Positions 29,601 through 43,800 of a stretch of 64,000 nt of DNA are shown piece by piece; the first letter of the stretch is position 1; the number at the start of each line of letters is the position of its first letter. The stretch is taken from contig JANPWX010000452.1 of the NCBI GenBank assembly GCA_024734555.1, forward strand, positions 17,570 to 81,569. The letters run 5' to 3'. This stretch comes from Trochalopteron elliotii (lineage: Eukaryota > Chordata > Aves > Passeriformes > Leiothrichidae). A model generated the notes under the pieces. That model saw nothing but the letters and a program-made list of their open reading frames with translations, was not told the DNA's origin and made no database searches. Made by a program: the position numbers and the translations under genes.

Positions 29601-30497
29601 AGATCAGAGAGTACAGCCAAAAGACACAAAGCTGAAAGATGGACTCTACAGACTCTGCAGAGCATCTCCTGTGCCCCAGCTATTACTGGACTTTCAGTCC
29701 ACAGGAGCAAACTGGAGCTAGTTCAAAGCACGTTCCCTCCTTTCCACCCACTCACATGCAGTGTGGACATCAGGTTCTTGGCACCAAAGGCAAACTGGCT
29801 CTAACTGCACAGCACCACTTGCAAATGTAGACATGGACAATATTAGCTCAAGGTGGTGGGCAGGCTGGAGCCAAATTTTGCACAGCAGGATGTATTTCCT
29901 TTTTGCATCTCAGCTTTCCTCTTAATAAAACTTCCTTTGATTAAATAATTTCAAAAATAGATCATTTTGTTTCCCTGGGAGGAATGGAGCAAGCTAGATT
30001 CACCTATGTCAGGAAGTTCAGGATGGAAAATCAAGGCTGTAGTAACCACAGCACGTTATCTGCGGGCACAAAGACAAATGTACTGAATGTGTGGGCTACA
30101 TAGTTCCTTTCATCATGTCTAGAGTCTGCTATCATGCTTATCCTGTGAATCCAACACACTTTCCCTGAAGGTTGAAAGCCTGTGTATCTATTTCAGCCCA
30201 TTTTGTGGCAAGCAACTTCATCTCTCCACTGAAGCACTAAAAAAAAAAAAAGAAAAAAGAAGTCAAATTTGAAAATCACAGCTAAATTAGGAAGAGAGAA
30301 CTAGGAACATAATAGATTAATAAAATGCATTTATTTAGTCTGGATATGAACTCACAAGTGAGATAGGTTTTGTTGGTTTTGAAGCACTACTGTAGAAAGG
30401 CTGAAGAGGGTAGATGACCTAACTCTATTAAAAGACTGAACTGTTGTTTGAAAATAACCTTGATATTTCTGTCCAAAAAATGAAAAATAAATGTACT
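23657..30497. other. Intergenic, no gene seen
   Basis: I see no exon chain, RNA gene or confident transposon. A GT-rich low-complexity tract occupies 26757-26820. The short open frames (for example at 28349-28687) have no recognisable family. Confidence 0.5.
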
Positions 30498-30569
30498 GAA
30501 TAGAATAGAATAGAATAGTTCAGTTGGAAGGGACCTACAATGATCATCTATTCTAATTGCCTGACCACA
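30498..30569 (-). mobile_element. CR1 3'-end fragment with GAATA repeats
   Basis: Four tandem units of GAATA are followed by GTTCAGTTGGAAGGGACCTA and then a CAATGATCATCTATTC segment. This is the reverse complement of a CR1 3' end. The tandem pentamer is at the terminus, where CR1 copies carry short terminal repeats. It is a 5'-truncated, dead copy. Confidence 0.85.
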
Positions 30570-30933
30570 CAATACCAATTTTTATAATCAAGAGATTTAA
30601 TGATGTATGTTAAGAAGATCGTCCTATAAGAAATCAACACCTACAGCATTTTTTTAGGGAAAACAAGCTAACTTCACAGAAATGTAGGATTTTTTTTTAA
30701 GGCATAAAAGGTAAAAAATATTAACATTGCAGGTACTATTTCTAATTACTAATAATTTACAATTTTCATGCTTCCATCTGTAACATCTTAAAGAATTACA
30801 TAATTTGCAACAAAAATCCCATAAGAAAACAAAAAGACTGGGTAGAATCTGTAAAAGAAAGTAAGTAGTTTATAAGACAATACTATATTAGGAATAATAT
30901 TTATAGTAGATACAGCTTGATCAGATGTAGCAT

Positions 30934-31039
30934 TGAGGACATGGTTTAGTAATTTAGTGGTGAACATTGCGGTGGTGCTGGGACTTGGGGAGCTTTTGGA
31001 TCTTATGCTCTTTTCCAGTCATAATGATTCTGTAGCTCT
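30934..31039 (+). mobile_element. CR1 3'-end fragment
   Basis: The plus strand reads GGACATGGTTTAGTAATTTA, then a GTGGTGCTGGGACTTGG segment, GGATCTTATGCTCTTTTCCA, and ATGATTCTGTAGCTCTA at the end. This follows the order of the 3' untranslated end of many bird CR1 copies (GGACATGGTTTAGTGG ... GATCTTAAAGGTCTTTTCCA ... ATGATTCTATG). It is diverged and truncated. Confidence 0.75.
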
Positions 31040-32234
31040 AACTTGGGACTTGAACTAAAAGTTATAACTGAGCAAACAATACCAAACATAATAACTTCAT
31101 TTGGTGGATATTGGACAGCTTAGTGGATTCCTAATGGGGGGATGTGCAAACTTCTCTTTAACCTGAAAGCTGTTTGGTGGCTTACAGGGAATGTTCCTGT
31201 GCAGTTTGGTTGGTTTGCATCAGAGATGTACATCACTGCAACCAGCACTGCCTGTCACCTACTTTTGCAGTTAAAAGAGAGGCTAATCGCTGAATCTAAG
31301 AGTGAGATACCATTTCCTCTTTAGAAGTGCTCTCTTCACTTTAAACTGACAGAAAGGAAGGAAAAACTTATTCTGTTTCCACATGTTTTGTGTCCTCTGC
31401 TACACAGTCTGCTTTTTTGTGCATCTGATGTAAGCTGAGCCAGCCTGAGCCACCAGTGCCACCAGTACCCCAGTGCCTGCTGTGCCCCAGCAGTGCTGCT
31501 TCTCCCAGGAACAGGAACCAAGTCTCTCACAGCACAAACACCAGTGTCCATCCATACCTCAGCAGGGCTTCAGCATCTGCCTTCCCAGCTCCCACATCCT
31601 TGGCACTGCTGAAACACAAAGTCTGGGGCAGAGCTACAGCTTCCCTCCGTTCCCTCAACTGTACTTGCCAGATTGCCTCAGTCCCTAAATACAGCAAGTG
31701 AGGCTGAGGAGGTGAGAAAAGCAGTGGTGCCACGTGGGAACCATAAATAATAGCAGTGCTATGACAGCAAAGCAGAAAAGGGAGTTTAAACCCTCCCTTC
31801 ACCTGAAGCCCCACTCCATGGGATCACCCACAGCGTGCGATCATTTCTATTTTTAAAGGCAGTATTTTCTAACATGAGTCAGTTACCAATCTATTTCTGA
31901 TCTGAACAGGAAGGACAGCAGAACATCCTTAATCACAGCTGAACCAAAATTAGAACAGAAAAATGGATCAGTTCAGCTCCTTTATTTATACTAACCAACT
32001 TTAGGTGTACCTATATGAGAGTATACACATAAACTCCTTTTGCAGATCCTTAGTAAAGGATCAGAATCTGGTTTAAAGAGAAATTAAAAATGCAAAATTG
32101 GGTATTGGAAGGGGCCTGTTCCACTCCAAGGCTTTTTCTTGGAAAGCTGTAATTCAGCCAGCCAAGCCACCATCTAAGGGGTGGTGACAGCAGCATGTCT
32201 AAGCAATGCCTGTAAGAGTCACCTCTTGGTCGCT
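31040..32234. other. Intergenic, no gene seen
   Basis: Contains a slightly more GC-rich patch at about 31440-31730 with overlapping frames on both strands, none of which resembles a known protein. No repeat was recognised. Confidence 0.4.
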
Positions 32235-32425
32235 CTTTGCTCAGCACTTGTCAGGTCACATCCAAAACACCCTTGACTGGAATTCTGTGTCCAGTCTTGG
32301 CACTCAGCACAGGAGAGAAAAAGAACACAACAAGGCCCTGAACCTCAGAGATTAACCATGCCTGGAGCAGGACTGTGAACTAGGTGACCTCCACATGCCC
32401 CTTTTGACCTTAATTCCACACTCCT
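32235..32425 (+). mobile_element. CR1 fragment with internal deletion
   Basis: The left part (GCTCAGCACTTGTCAGGTCA to TTCTGTGTCCAGTCTTGGCA) matches the CR1 section near the ORF2 end that usually reads CTCAGCACTGGTGAGGCC ... CTGTGTCCAGTTCTGGGC. The right part (CCTGGAGCAGGACTGTGAAC, TAGGTGACCTCCACATG) resembles the extreme 3' end (GAGCAGGGGGGTTGGACTAG, ATGATCTCCAGAGGTC). The two parts are closer together than in a full copy, so a deletion between them is likely. Diverged; edges approximate. Confidence 0.65.
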
Positions 32426-35104
32426 GAGACTCCCACACCACACATACGTTAAAAGCACATCATGAACTGGTTAAAAAACAATCTAAAATAGTTTAAAAAT
32501 AAAAAAGTCATTCCAATGTGTGACAGCAGAAGCCCTTTTCTCCATGGCAGAACAGTGATACTTCTAGCAGCAAAAATAACTTTGAAGAAAATAAGAACAA
32601 ATCATTAGTAATAAGACTGTAATGATGTTACAGAGGACATATTATTAGAACATCACCAAAATACACTGGATGACACTGGAAATGCAATCAAGCACCAAGA
32701 TGGCAAATAAAAGCTCAATAAATTATTAAATGCATAAGCTTTGTAAAAACTGCAGAAAGACTGCTGTCGCTACAATCTGCTAAAGCCATGCTGTTGGTTT
32801 TCACACTAAGTCCTCTATCTCATAACTCCTTTGGAAAACTTGCAAACAGAGAATCACAGTAATCAAAATCTCACAGAAGCATTAATTAAATTAAGGAAGT
32901 ATCCTGATATAAAAATTTGCAGTGATTAATACATAAATCCCTATTTCTTTTAGTCCAAAAGAAAGAAGCAATTTTCTTTCTAAGAAAAAGCTGCCCTTAA
33001 AGATAGGTACATGTGAGGGAAACATGTCTAAAAAGGGGGAGGGGAAAATCTGTGCCTTTTTCCAAGCTGTTTTCACTATCAACAACTCGGTTTCAAGATA
33101 AATTCCATATGGGAAAGATACCCAGCATGTTTACATTTGACGTTTACAGCTGCACTTAGGCAATTTTAGAGATGGATGTATGGATAAGGACAGGGTCAGC
33201 ATGGATACAGCAAACTGCTTCATACAGAGATGGAGATTTCTCATTTAGTTGCCTAGCAATAAGATCTGACTCCTGGAAGCTAACAAATACTGATTAGAAA
33301 ACAGAATAGAATTATTTAATATATCACATGCATCATACAAAAAGGAACACAAGGCTATTGAAGAAAGGAAAATGTTAGGCCAGAAAAAAAATTATTCAGT
33401 GAAATTTATCCAGGAAATATACGATACTAAGAAACTGCAATATCTAAATTAAAGAAATCCTCAGTCTGTTCACCCTGTCAGTACTTTTCATCATTCTTCT
33501 TTTAGCAGAAAGTCCAATTCCATCTTGGCTAATGGATTTGACTTTTGAATTACTGTGTTTAACTTTGTGCAGTCTCCTCAATGGTGTTTTGAAGCAGGAG
33601 ACAGAGAGAGAGATATTTTTAAAAATTGAACAGGATGAACATGATGGCATTTCTCTTCTTGGAAAACACAGCATGGTACTAATGGAAAGTTTGGTGACAT
33701 TTATTACACTGGTGGAGAGGCAAAAGTCCACATTTGTGTTTTACTTTTTACAAAGAGCTTTAAAATTGCCCTGATGCCTTTTAGCACATTTATAAGGTCT
33801 CTCTTAGTTCTTTCAGTATTACAAATGTTTTTCTTTCAGTACTTCAGCAGTAGAACAGGAAGATCACAAGCCAAGGATAGGCAGCCTACCACAAGACCAG
33901 CACAGACCAGAGTACCCACATCTTGGATCATTACTAGCATTGGTCTTTCCCCCTTACAGTCTAAATTTAAATAGATCAGTTGACAATAAAACTGAGGAAA
34001 CAGAGGGCACTGGATAGTATTCCAGCATTACAAGAAGCATGGACTTGTAATGCACTACCCAGGCATTATTTAAACCTGAAAAAAGAACATGATTCCTCTT
34101 TCTGCTATTTCCAAACTTTCTTTAAAGCATTCTCCTTTAACAAGCCTTTAAAACAGCACTTTCCCAAATCTGCTCCTGCTGGAGCTGTCACTTAACAGTA
34201 TTCCATCTGCTTAGGACAGAAAGTCATAAATTTTCTCTCATGTCCTGTTACATCAGCAGAAATCTGGAGTAACTCCCCAGACTTCCTGTGTGACGCACTC
34301 GCTCGGGGTTTGCCTACACAAGGAAGTAAACAGAAAGGAAAACTCGCCTCAGATTGAGCCCACTATCAACCCTGGCTCACTCCTGCTGGAAACATTCTTA
34401 GCAGACAGAAAAGAAAAGCAGCTTTTCCCACTCTGAATATGGGTTAAACTACTTTGAACAAAGAGAATCCTAGTAAAATCCAAAGGTACAATCACATTAC
34501 ATAATGAAGTGCTTTACAAAAATAAAGTTTCAGGATCAGAAGCAGCATGTCTTTTATCTAGTCATAAATATCCTAATTCTCAAACTTTCTCTAATTCAAT
34601 TTAGAGGTACTTTTAGATATTGGACACTGCTTTGCATTTTGGCATGAAAATACCCTTTCACTGTCTGTAACACACATTTTTACTGAATGGTCCATTACTT
34701 GGTACTTAAAAAGCACTCACTTTTCCATGAAGACAATGACTTTATTTCTTAATCTTCCTTTCCCAGTTGCAATGACTATCACACAGACTAATTAACTACA
34801 TCTTAATTTGGTCTTGTACTGTGTCTCCTTTGTCCTTGTTACAGCACTGTGAAACATCCCTAAATGGAACATAAATTATATTTACTTCATGAAAGGTTGT
34901 ATTAAGACAGAAACTTACATTAATGCTTTTTCTATATTAGTCAGACACTGTAATGGTAGGAACTACACAAATATCTAGAAAATGAAAAGCAGACAAAGAC
35001 AAAGGACACACAAGTGAAGATTTTGATGTGTGAATCATGGTAAATTATTCAACCAGGGCTAATTTACTGAGATTCATTATGGTACTCTCTGAATAATAGT
35101 AGTA

Positions 35105-35149
<45 letters not shown>

Positions 35150-38100
35150 GACAGACTTCTTATAATGTAATGACCTATGTGACCACCATGTACATGTTTA
35201 AAAAGCTAAGAAACAATAGTATTTATTTGTACACATTCCTTAGAAGGCACTTGCTGTTTACAAAGATCAAAGTCAATAAAGAATAGATGGTCTGGGATGA
35301 AAAGCCTTGCTCCTAAACTTTCCCACATGGATATACATCCCAATAATAATCTGGCCCTACGATAAGTCCATGTGGTCAGTAGAAAAAATCATAATAAAAT
35401 AAAAAGAAAACAAAACTGGAGAGGGAGAAGGGACACAGAGTTGTCTCTGATTTCTTGTTCATTCTCACAGGTTTTGTACACATTCAGCTATAAACACTGA
35501 TTTCAGAGAGTTTCTGAAAAGGAGTAAATTGGACAGAAACCTCAAAGGTGAAGTAATTAATTTTCTCATTTGGGGCTGTGTGGTCATCTTTGCATGTATT
35601 CTGAGATCCCAAGTACAGAATCCAACTTTTACTTCTTTTTCCTATGTCATAAGAAATAGTAGCTTGAGCTATTAATTTCAATTTTATGCACTGTAATTTG
35701 AACTCTGCTCTTCCCTCCATTTTTTTATTTTGATCTCTTTTGACAAGTAACAAGAAAAGTAAAATACTAAGTTTGAACCCTTAATTCACTGTGAAAATAG
35801 TACACTATCCACCCCAGTTTGTATTTCCATGTCTTAAATAATATTCAAAGATCTGTTGTCAATTACATAGCAAAGGTTATATCTAATTTGTAAGACGAAT
35901 TAAAAAGAACCAGTATTTATGAATGTATGAACCAAAATACTTCATGTTCCTAACCAAGATTCAGCAATCCTGGTTGCTTATGGATAGTCCAGTGTGGAGA
36001 ATGAGAAAAGGAGATGCTCTGGTAAGTATTTATATATTCTGTATGAAGTGTGACAACTCTTTTCTATCTTTTTATCTAAATTATAACCACCAAATAGCCA
36101 AGAAACTCTCTTATCAAATAAATTTCAAAATAAAACATAGATAACACATATATGTAGCACAAAACAGGATTTATTCTGGCCTAATAGCAAAGGTTATCAA
36201 GCTAAATGTACCATAAATTCTCACAGTATTGCAAGCAAGGCACTAATGCCACTCCTTCAATTTGACATCCGCTTGGTGTGTACTGTTTTAGGTAGTCTTA
36301 TCCTCTTCTTTTTTTACCACCCAAACTACAAACCTTGCTTTCACTGACTATTTCTAAAATTCCTTTCAAAAATTAGTAACAATAAGGCCTGCATAAATCC
36401 TGCAACTCAGTAAAACAAAACCAAAAACACCCAAAATTTTGGTGCAAGAGTATTGTGTACAGTTTTATCTACAGGTTTGTCTACTTCTTTTCTAAGTAAC
36501 CATATTTGAAATTGAGGTAAAGCATGCGTTGTAATCTCTCACTGTAAGCCGGAAACATCCATCCCACTCTCTGTTTGTTGTCCTGTGAGGCAAGATGTTG
36601 TCCTCTGAATTCTCCCTCTCAGAAAACCCACTCTAAAAGCAAGGATGACTATGTAGTCTGACCATAATTTTTTTAGATTACAGGTAATTGAAGCTGTTAC
36701 CTGTAACAGGTTGTAACACCACACAGAGGAGCTGGCAACATGTGAGGCCAGATCACTGACTGGCATCAAAAGGGTCCAACTCTTTTCAGCTCCTTTTCTC
36801 CAGGCAGCACCAGCTGCATTAGCAGTGATTTCCTTTCAAAAGCTCCGTGGCAGCAGGTCCTAGAGGGGACAACAGAAGTGACAATTTTGTATCTTGTAAA
36901 AGATCAAATGGTCTAAAACATCAGTGCCAACCCTTTTAAGATCAGCTCTAGCAAGCCGGAGAAGTGAAACTTCTGACATCAGTTTTGTTTGTTTACTTTC
37001 CAGTAAAGTTTCGAGCTCCAAATCCCTCTTTTGAATCCTGAGGTTCACTGATTCTGAGGCCTTGCTGGCCTAGACTATAAATGCTGAAATGCTTTGCTGG
37101 ACTTTTTTTCTTTTTTTCCCTTGCTAGTTGGCTAAACCCCAGAAAAACAATTAATGTTTCTCAATAATATTTACAGAGATCTGTAAACATAAATACCATG
37201 GTGATGTTCTGCATTTTCTTAAAGAAGCCTGAAGACTTCTTCTAGAGTCTTTCTGCCTAAACCATGTGAATCAATGAAATAGCAGTTGGAGTAAAGGAGC
37301 AATAATTGACTGATCAAATTTTTCCACACCAACTAGCATGTGTTTTCTGTTGAAATACTCTTGGTCTTGATACAGACTTGCAATTTGTGAAACCCTCCTG
37401 TCCTTCAAAGGTCTATGGAAAGAGACCACTATCAGAGTGGAGGAAGTTACTGATGAATTTAATATATCAGCCCCACAAATACCAGCTCTCCAAATGCTGT
37501 GTCTGACCCAGAATTTCTGCAGATCTGGACAGTCACAAATGTGAATATTGATTACAATTTCTTTTAAAATACTTTTTGGTCTTATTTACATTGAGAAGTG
37601 ACTACTATCTCTAATTATAAAGTTAAATTTCCTGTTCCACTGGCACTGAACTAGATAAGATTACACTCGAAGGTTTAGAGGGTCTAGGAAACTTTGATAA
37701 GAAGAGAGAAAGGACCTCTGAAGTATCCAAAATGTAGCTGCTAGAAGTTAAAATACCTGCCCAGGTGTGCTGGCATTTTTGCCTGTACTCTATCTGATGT
37801 CTCTGTAGCAGTTTATGATACAACTTGGGCAGGATGAAGCTTGTTAGAGTTAAAATCTGTCTTCCATAACTTGGCTTCTATGGCTTTGCAACTTTTGCAA
37901 ACACAATACAGAAAAAACTGTTAAAAGGGAGCACTCTGCACCCAGAGCTCACTCCAGTCAATGAACTTGGAGTGTAACTATTCTTGGCACCTTTCCTTGC
38001 TCTGCCTGTTCCCACTGTGCTGCTGCTCACAGTTCCCAGTGCAAAGCAATTGTCAGTCCCTTTCACGTGTACCTTTCTCAAAGAAAGTCCCTTTCCTGTG

Positions 38101-40361
38101 ACACTGCCTCTTGGCAATGCATCATCTGGAGATGCAGTTGTGTGTTAAACAGAGCAAGTGTAATGTTGGTGGGTCCCAGGTAGGAAGATGGATAATTTCC
38201 TTCCATAATACAATCTAATTTTGTACAAGTTCTTCCTCAGCCTGTCAGCTGGGGTGACTACATCTGTCATGAAAAGTGAAACTGAGAAACACAGCCTAGA
38301 GTACTGAAAAAGGATGAGAGTTTTATGAAGATTCACTGAATATAGTTATTGTTTTACTCCATTTAAAGGCACACACCTTTAGTCCTTATTTATCTGTATC
38401 AGGTGAAGTGCTCTGCTGAAATCCTCTGCTGTTTCTATGTGGATATACACAGGAAAAGTTATCTTAATTCTCTTTTCAAATGACAACTTAAACTGTGCTA
38501 TATTTCTAATCAGACATTCTTACTGCTCAAAATTAATTTGGTTTAACTGTTTTTGTAATTTACTTAGAAAGTTCTTTAATAATTTAATTTAAGACTCCTG
38601 GCTGAAAGTATCCAATTTCTAATTTCAATTAATCCATAAATTGTGTGTGTTTGGACTCATCTTCCAGAGTGTTCTTCTGCTGACACATCCTCATCCTTGT
38701 ACTTTTTCTGTTTGTTACACTGCTATCATGGTTCTATATCTGTTAAGTGAGGGACATAATGTGAGTGTATTTACCATATGGTTGCTGGGAGCAAGATGAA
38801 TGGGGAGCTGACTAAGAACGTATTTATTACTTAAGAAAATCAGAACCAAGGAAGAGAAAGACAAGTGTAGAGAACTCCAGAAAACTTTCACCAAGCTAAC
38901 TGGGGAGGGAAACCCCCATTGGCAGGAATAGTTTTAAAATATTATTTGTATATGTTTTGGCTTCTTTAGGTACTTTAACCCCTTACAGGAGTAAGAATCT
39001 GAGCTTGTGCTGAGGTTTTCTAGTGCATCTTCCAACCTGCAAAGGTGGACAAACCAAACTGTCTCCTTTAATCAGAGCAACCTTTAAATTGAAATTATTG
39101 AGTCCTCTTTTTTGTAAGCTTTTCCACCAGTTATTTGGGAAACAACTATGACAAACCTGTTATTTCCTAAGGGAACCAGATGAATTATCAGGATGTGAAG
39201 CCAGCACCCTATAGCTGTGCTCTCAGCTAACTCTCTGAGAGCTGCTGCATTCAATAAATGGGTCAATAAAGTATGCAATATGGATAAAATACTGAGTGAA
39301 ATTCACCCCTGATAAAATTGACCTTAAGTCAGTGGTTACATCCTTTAGTGTCTGTTTGGTGCCTAAACAGAGTTCCATTGCTAAAAACACAATACTAGGA
39401 GTAGTATTTGTAGAAGGAATTAAAGCTTTTGGTTAGCTCAAGAGTGGGGTTTATGTCTCTTCAATACTTCAGTCCCAGGAGGCTCAGCTCTTGCAGTATC
39501 TGAACAGAAATTACCTGTAGAACTTACCCTGTATAGACTTCTGTACATTCAAGCCAATATCATCTCAGTCCAGGGATCCAGCTATTCACATGTGACAAAA
39601 AAGTGTCTGTGGGCAGAGGAGTTAACTCAGATTCTCTGCATGTGGGACTTCTCCTTCAGACACACAGCATGTAAACGCTAAGCCTGAAAGCCTTGTAAAA
39701 TTAGTATCATTTCAGAAATCATTTATGTTTACCAGAATAACTACCTAGGATGAAATTATGCTTATTTATACTGTTTCCACTTAAAAAGATAAACCACCAC
39801 CACCAACAAACGAAACACAGCAAAACCCAAAGCAAACAAACACCCTAAACTTAAACAAATGACCAGAAAAAAACAGAGACAAACCCACTTCCATTTTACC
39901 AAGGAAAAAAATGCTCCAGTTGGAGATTGTTCTGCTTACAGGTATTTCACAATAAGCACACATACAACTGAACTCTCCCATACCCTCATATTCCCCTTGC
40001 AACCCTTCATGAGATTGCTCTCCAACCAGAACACAGTGATTCCCACAGGTCCATGTGAGGCTACAAAGCCAAACAAGCTCAGAAACTTGCAAAAGAAGTA
40101 GGTTTTCAGATTCTTTTCTTTTCAGACCTCCCATTTTTACTCAAAATTTCACAAAAGAGAATCCAGAGAAATGGGACCATGCTATTCAAGCACATCTCTG
40201 AAGTATTTTTTACCTTTTGTTAAAGATTATCAATTTCCTGTTCATTAAACTTGTGAAGCTGGCTAACAATTATTATATTAAAATAATTCTATGGTGCTGA
40301 AATGGCTTGTATGGCCTCAGAGAATTAATTATTTTTAACCCACAGAACACATTCAACATTT
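32426..40361. other. Intergenic, no gene seen
   Basis: AT-rich non-coding DNA with an AAT microsatellite (35097-35149) and a CA-rich low-complexity tract (39790-39860). I recognise no exon, RNA gene or further transposon. Confidence 0.5.
35097..35149. repeat. (AAT)n microsatellite
   Basis: A trinucleotide tract begins as AGTAGTAGT and continues as about 14-15 uninterrupted AAT units. An uninterrupted array of this length is likely to vary in length between individuals. Confidence 0.95.
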
Positions 40362-40818
40362 TCATAGACTCATAGAATGCTTTGGGTTGGAAGGGACCTT
40401 TAAAGCTCATCTAGTCCTACTCCCCTGCAATGAGTAGAGACATCTTCAACTAAATCAGGTTGCTCAGGGCCTTGTCTTGACCTTGAGTGTTTCCAGGGAT
40501 GGGGCATCCACCCACTCTCTGGGTAACCCATGCCACTGTTCCACACCACACTGTAAAGAAATTTTTCCTTTTACCTAGCCTGAATCTACCCTCTTTTTGT
40601 TTAAAACCATTGTCTATTATCCTATTGCTACAGGCCCTATTAAAAAGTCTGTCCCCACCTTTCTTACAAGTGTCCTTCGAGTATTGAAAAGCCACATTAG
40701 GCCCTCCCCAAAATCTTCTCTTCTCCAGGATGAACAACCTCAACTCTCTCAGCCTTTTCTCATAGGAGAGGTGCTCCTGCCCTCTGATCACTTTTGTGGC
40801 CCTCCTCCAGACCAGCTT
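40362..40818 (-). mobile_element. CR1 LINE, 3' portion including ORF2 C-terminus remnant
   Basis: This is the longest transposon piece in the window, about 450 bases, inserted in reverse. On the plus strand it opens with the inverted CR1 terminus (TTGGGTTGGAAGGGACCTTT). On the minus strand, frames give the tail of the ORF2 protein: RLRELRLFILEKRRF, then a KGGDRLFNRACSNR-like and NGFKQKEGRFRLGKRKNFFT stretch, typical of bird CR1. The open frame at 40450-40839 on the minus strand is a by-product of this remnant and not a host gene. The copy is 5'-truncated. Confidence 0.93.
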
Positions 40819-43800
40819 TTCTGTATGACATAAAATCATGCCACATGAAGCCAGAAATACCTACTGGTTAATAGAAGCTACTTCCAGAGTCAGATCCAGC
40901 CTTCTTTTTCTTTAACATCTGACAGTCTTCCAATGTTTGTCCTGATTTATGTCATGTTCTGGTAGTGGCTTTGGTTCTCTTCTCCCATCTCTCTTCCCAA
41001 AACATCTCCTTCATGCAATTTCTTTAAAAACAAAAGAGATTTCACCAAAATAGGAAGAAAATTACAGCTGCACTCGAGCAGCTGCACTTGCTTTAAATGG
41101 ATTAGGGACTAAAGAATGACAATATAAAATTAATCTACAGAAATGCAAAACAATTTTAACATACTCGAAGTAGACTGGATTTAATAAAGGGGACCATAGA
41201 TCAAACAATGGAAATGCTGTTTATTGTAATCTAATGGTTCAACGTTCTTGAACCTATTTAAAAATACAGGTTTGTAGTAACATGCTCATGCATAAAAATA
41301 ATCACCTTTTTTTAATTAAAAAAAGGTTTTGAACTTTTCAAATGGGTAACAAGGGAAAACAGAAGGACTTCATTGCCTTTCAAAGGTTAACCTGGATTTA
41401 TAACTATTTGTGTGATTTCCCTGTGTTTTTGCTTCCTCCTAAGGACTGAAAAGGCAAAGCAGCTTTTTCTCATCCTTTTTCTAGCTCAAGTCAATCTTTA
41501 ATCCCTAAATATCAGAAAATGTGGTCCTTACAGAAATCTAAAAGAGAATTAATGCTCCCATTTTTTCATTAACAGAAGTCATATTAACCTCAATCACTGA
41601 TAACTATTATGCCTGAATATTACCTTAAATTGTGAGAAGCCATTCTGTGTTTCTGCCCTTGAAAAAGTAAGGCAAACAGCAAGGAGTCGCTCTTTACACC
41701 CAACAAAAGCCCTTAGCTACAAGCAGATAAAAGTATATAAAGTTCTGTGGGGTATTCCTACCATTTTTTCACACACAAACCATGACAAAGCATCTTCTGC
41801 ACTGAAAAAGAGAATACAAAATTAGTTTGGTAAGATCATGTGCAGCATTTCAGTAACAGTAATTTCCCATCCATGCTTCAGAGTTCATCAATAATAAATA
41901 TTTTTAAGGAGTAATGCAATGCAGCTATAGGACATTCAGATGCTCTTCCAACTCCACCAACTGTATTTTGTGTTCAGCTGCAGTAGGTGTTTCTGAATAT
42001 AAGTACTTCATATAGAAGATGATTGCCACAAAACCACTTAAGCAGGCAGATTAGAATGGAATCAAGCCAATACATCCTAAAACTGATACAAGGATTATTC
42101 CTTCTTAAACACTGTACAATTAAGCCACAGAACTCACTGAAATGTGTTACTGGAGGGTCTAAAAGCTGCCAAAATTAGACATTAACATAGAAAACAGAAA
42201 ATCTAATAACTGTAAAAATTACAAATTGTGGACATGCTTTAAGGTAACTCAAACATGTGCTGGCAGTGGTTAGGAGAAAGAAAAGCTCTTCTCCTGGCAA
42301 ATAATGAAAATTATAAATTTGAAATCTCTCCTGCTTTATTGTAAAGCTGGTGCTAACCAATGCCAGAAACAGAACATTGCAGCACAGCACACTCGCTCTG
42401 CTAAGCTAAGGACCATGAACAAATCTGTCATTTTAGAAGACTAGAGAATGTGAAAATTTTGCAGCTTATATATTTCACTGAATTGGACCTGATGAGAAGA
42501 CAGCCACTGCTGGGTTTATTTTTTGGTTGGTTTGTTGTCCTAAACCACTCTGGGAATACATATGCAATCTTCCTCTTTGCAAGTTATGATGATTATGCAT
42601 TAGTACAATTATATCAGCTAAAAATATTCCCTGTTCTAAATAGGCCTGTGAAAGCAAAGCAAGCTGTGCTGCTATGGGCACTGCCTCGCTTCCCTCACGG
42701 CCTGCACAAACATTCCCTGGTGAAATCCCACTATCTCTGACACTTGACTGTTCCAGGCAGTTTTCACTGGCTATCTCTCAAGTCACACCCCAAGTATCTT
42801 TCCAGATTTCAGACAGAGAACCACGGTAAGAGTCCTGTGCAATTGTAACTGCCAGACATATTGTTACACTTGAGAAATCCAGCAAGTCTTCTGAGTCTTA
42901 AATTGGGAATCACGAGGTGGATTTTTTTTTTTTTTTAGTATGTCTGGTTCTGAGCAGCAGGAATCCAGCTGGTGAGTTAAGGTGTTGGATGCAGCATTTC
43001 AGAAGACAACTGAACGAAAGCAAAATAATTTATTAGATGGAAGACTCAGTGAGATCTACTGCAAAGGATTTTCCAAAGGAAGGGAAAAGAGAAGGGACCT
43101 CCCAGGAGGTTTAAAGTGCACCACTGTCTAGAAGGGTTGGAATGCTCTTGCCTCAGTGAGTATTGTTAAATAAGTGTCACTCAAAGTCACCTCTGCAGAT
43201 ATATAGAAGTTTAATACCAATACTCTGCAAATTAAAATCCTGTAGAGAACAACCAAAAAGCCTTCTGCAATGCTTTGACACCATCAACACTATATTGTAC
43301 AATTTAGGCACATACTCAATTTATTATTAGTGCATTTCTCCAAGAGACAATGCAAACAATTCCTATAAAAATGAATCTGCACAGTATGAATGGGTTTGCT
43401 GTTAAGAACGTTCTGCTTCAGTAGAAGTGCCAAAAAAATGTTTAAATGAAAAATATAGGTGTATTTTTCAGTTTTGGTTTTGCTTTTTTTTTTCTTCTTT
43501 CCCCAGGCCTTTTTTTTTTTCTACAGTACAGCTCATCTTGAGACAGGCTTTTATCACAGGAAAAACTAAATTAGTACATTTCACATTTGGTTAAATGTGT
43601 GTGTCAGCTACTTCACTCATTGGGTGGGTCACGACGGCTTTGGAGAAAAATAAGGCTCCCCTGAAAAGGCACAGACTGAAAAACTGTTGGGAAAATTAGA
43701 AGGTGCAGGAGGTGATTACGTCGGAGACATTAACATGGAACAAACTAGGGTGTGAATTGCCAGTGCATCACTTACTCTGCAGTAATCCTCTACACGGGTG

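Noticed and set aside
39781..40134. 117-codon minus-strand frame ending in a hydrophobic F/C/G tail
   Set aside because: The tail is the complement of a CA-rich low-complexity tract. The rest has no family resemblance.
40450..40839. 129-codon minus-strand frame with apparent protein similarity
   Set aside because: The similarity is to the CR1 ORF2 C-terminus. It belongs to the LINE remnant and not to a host gene.
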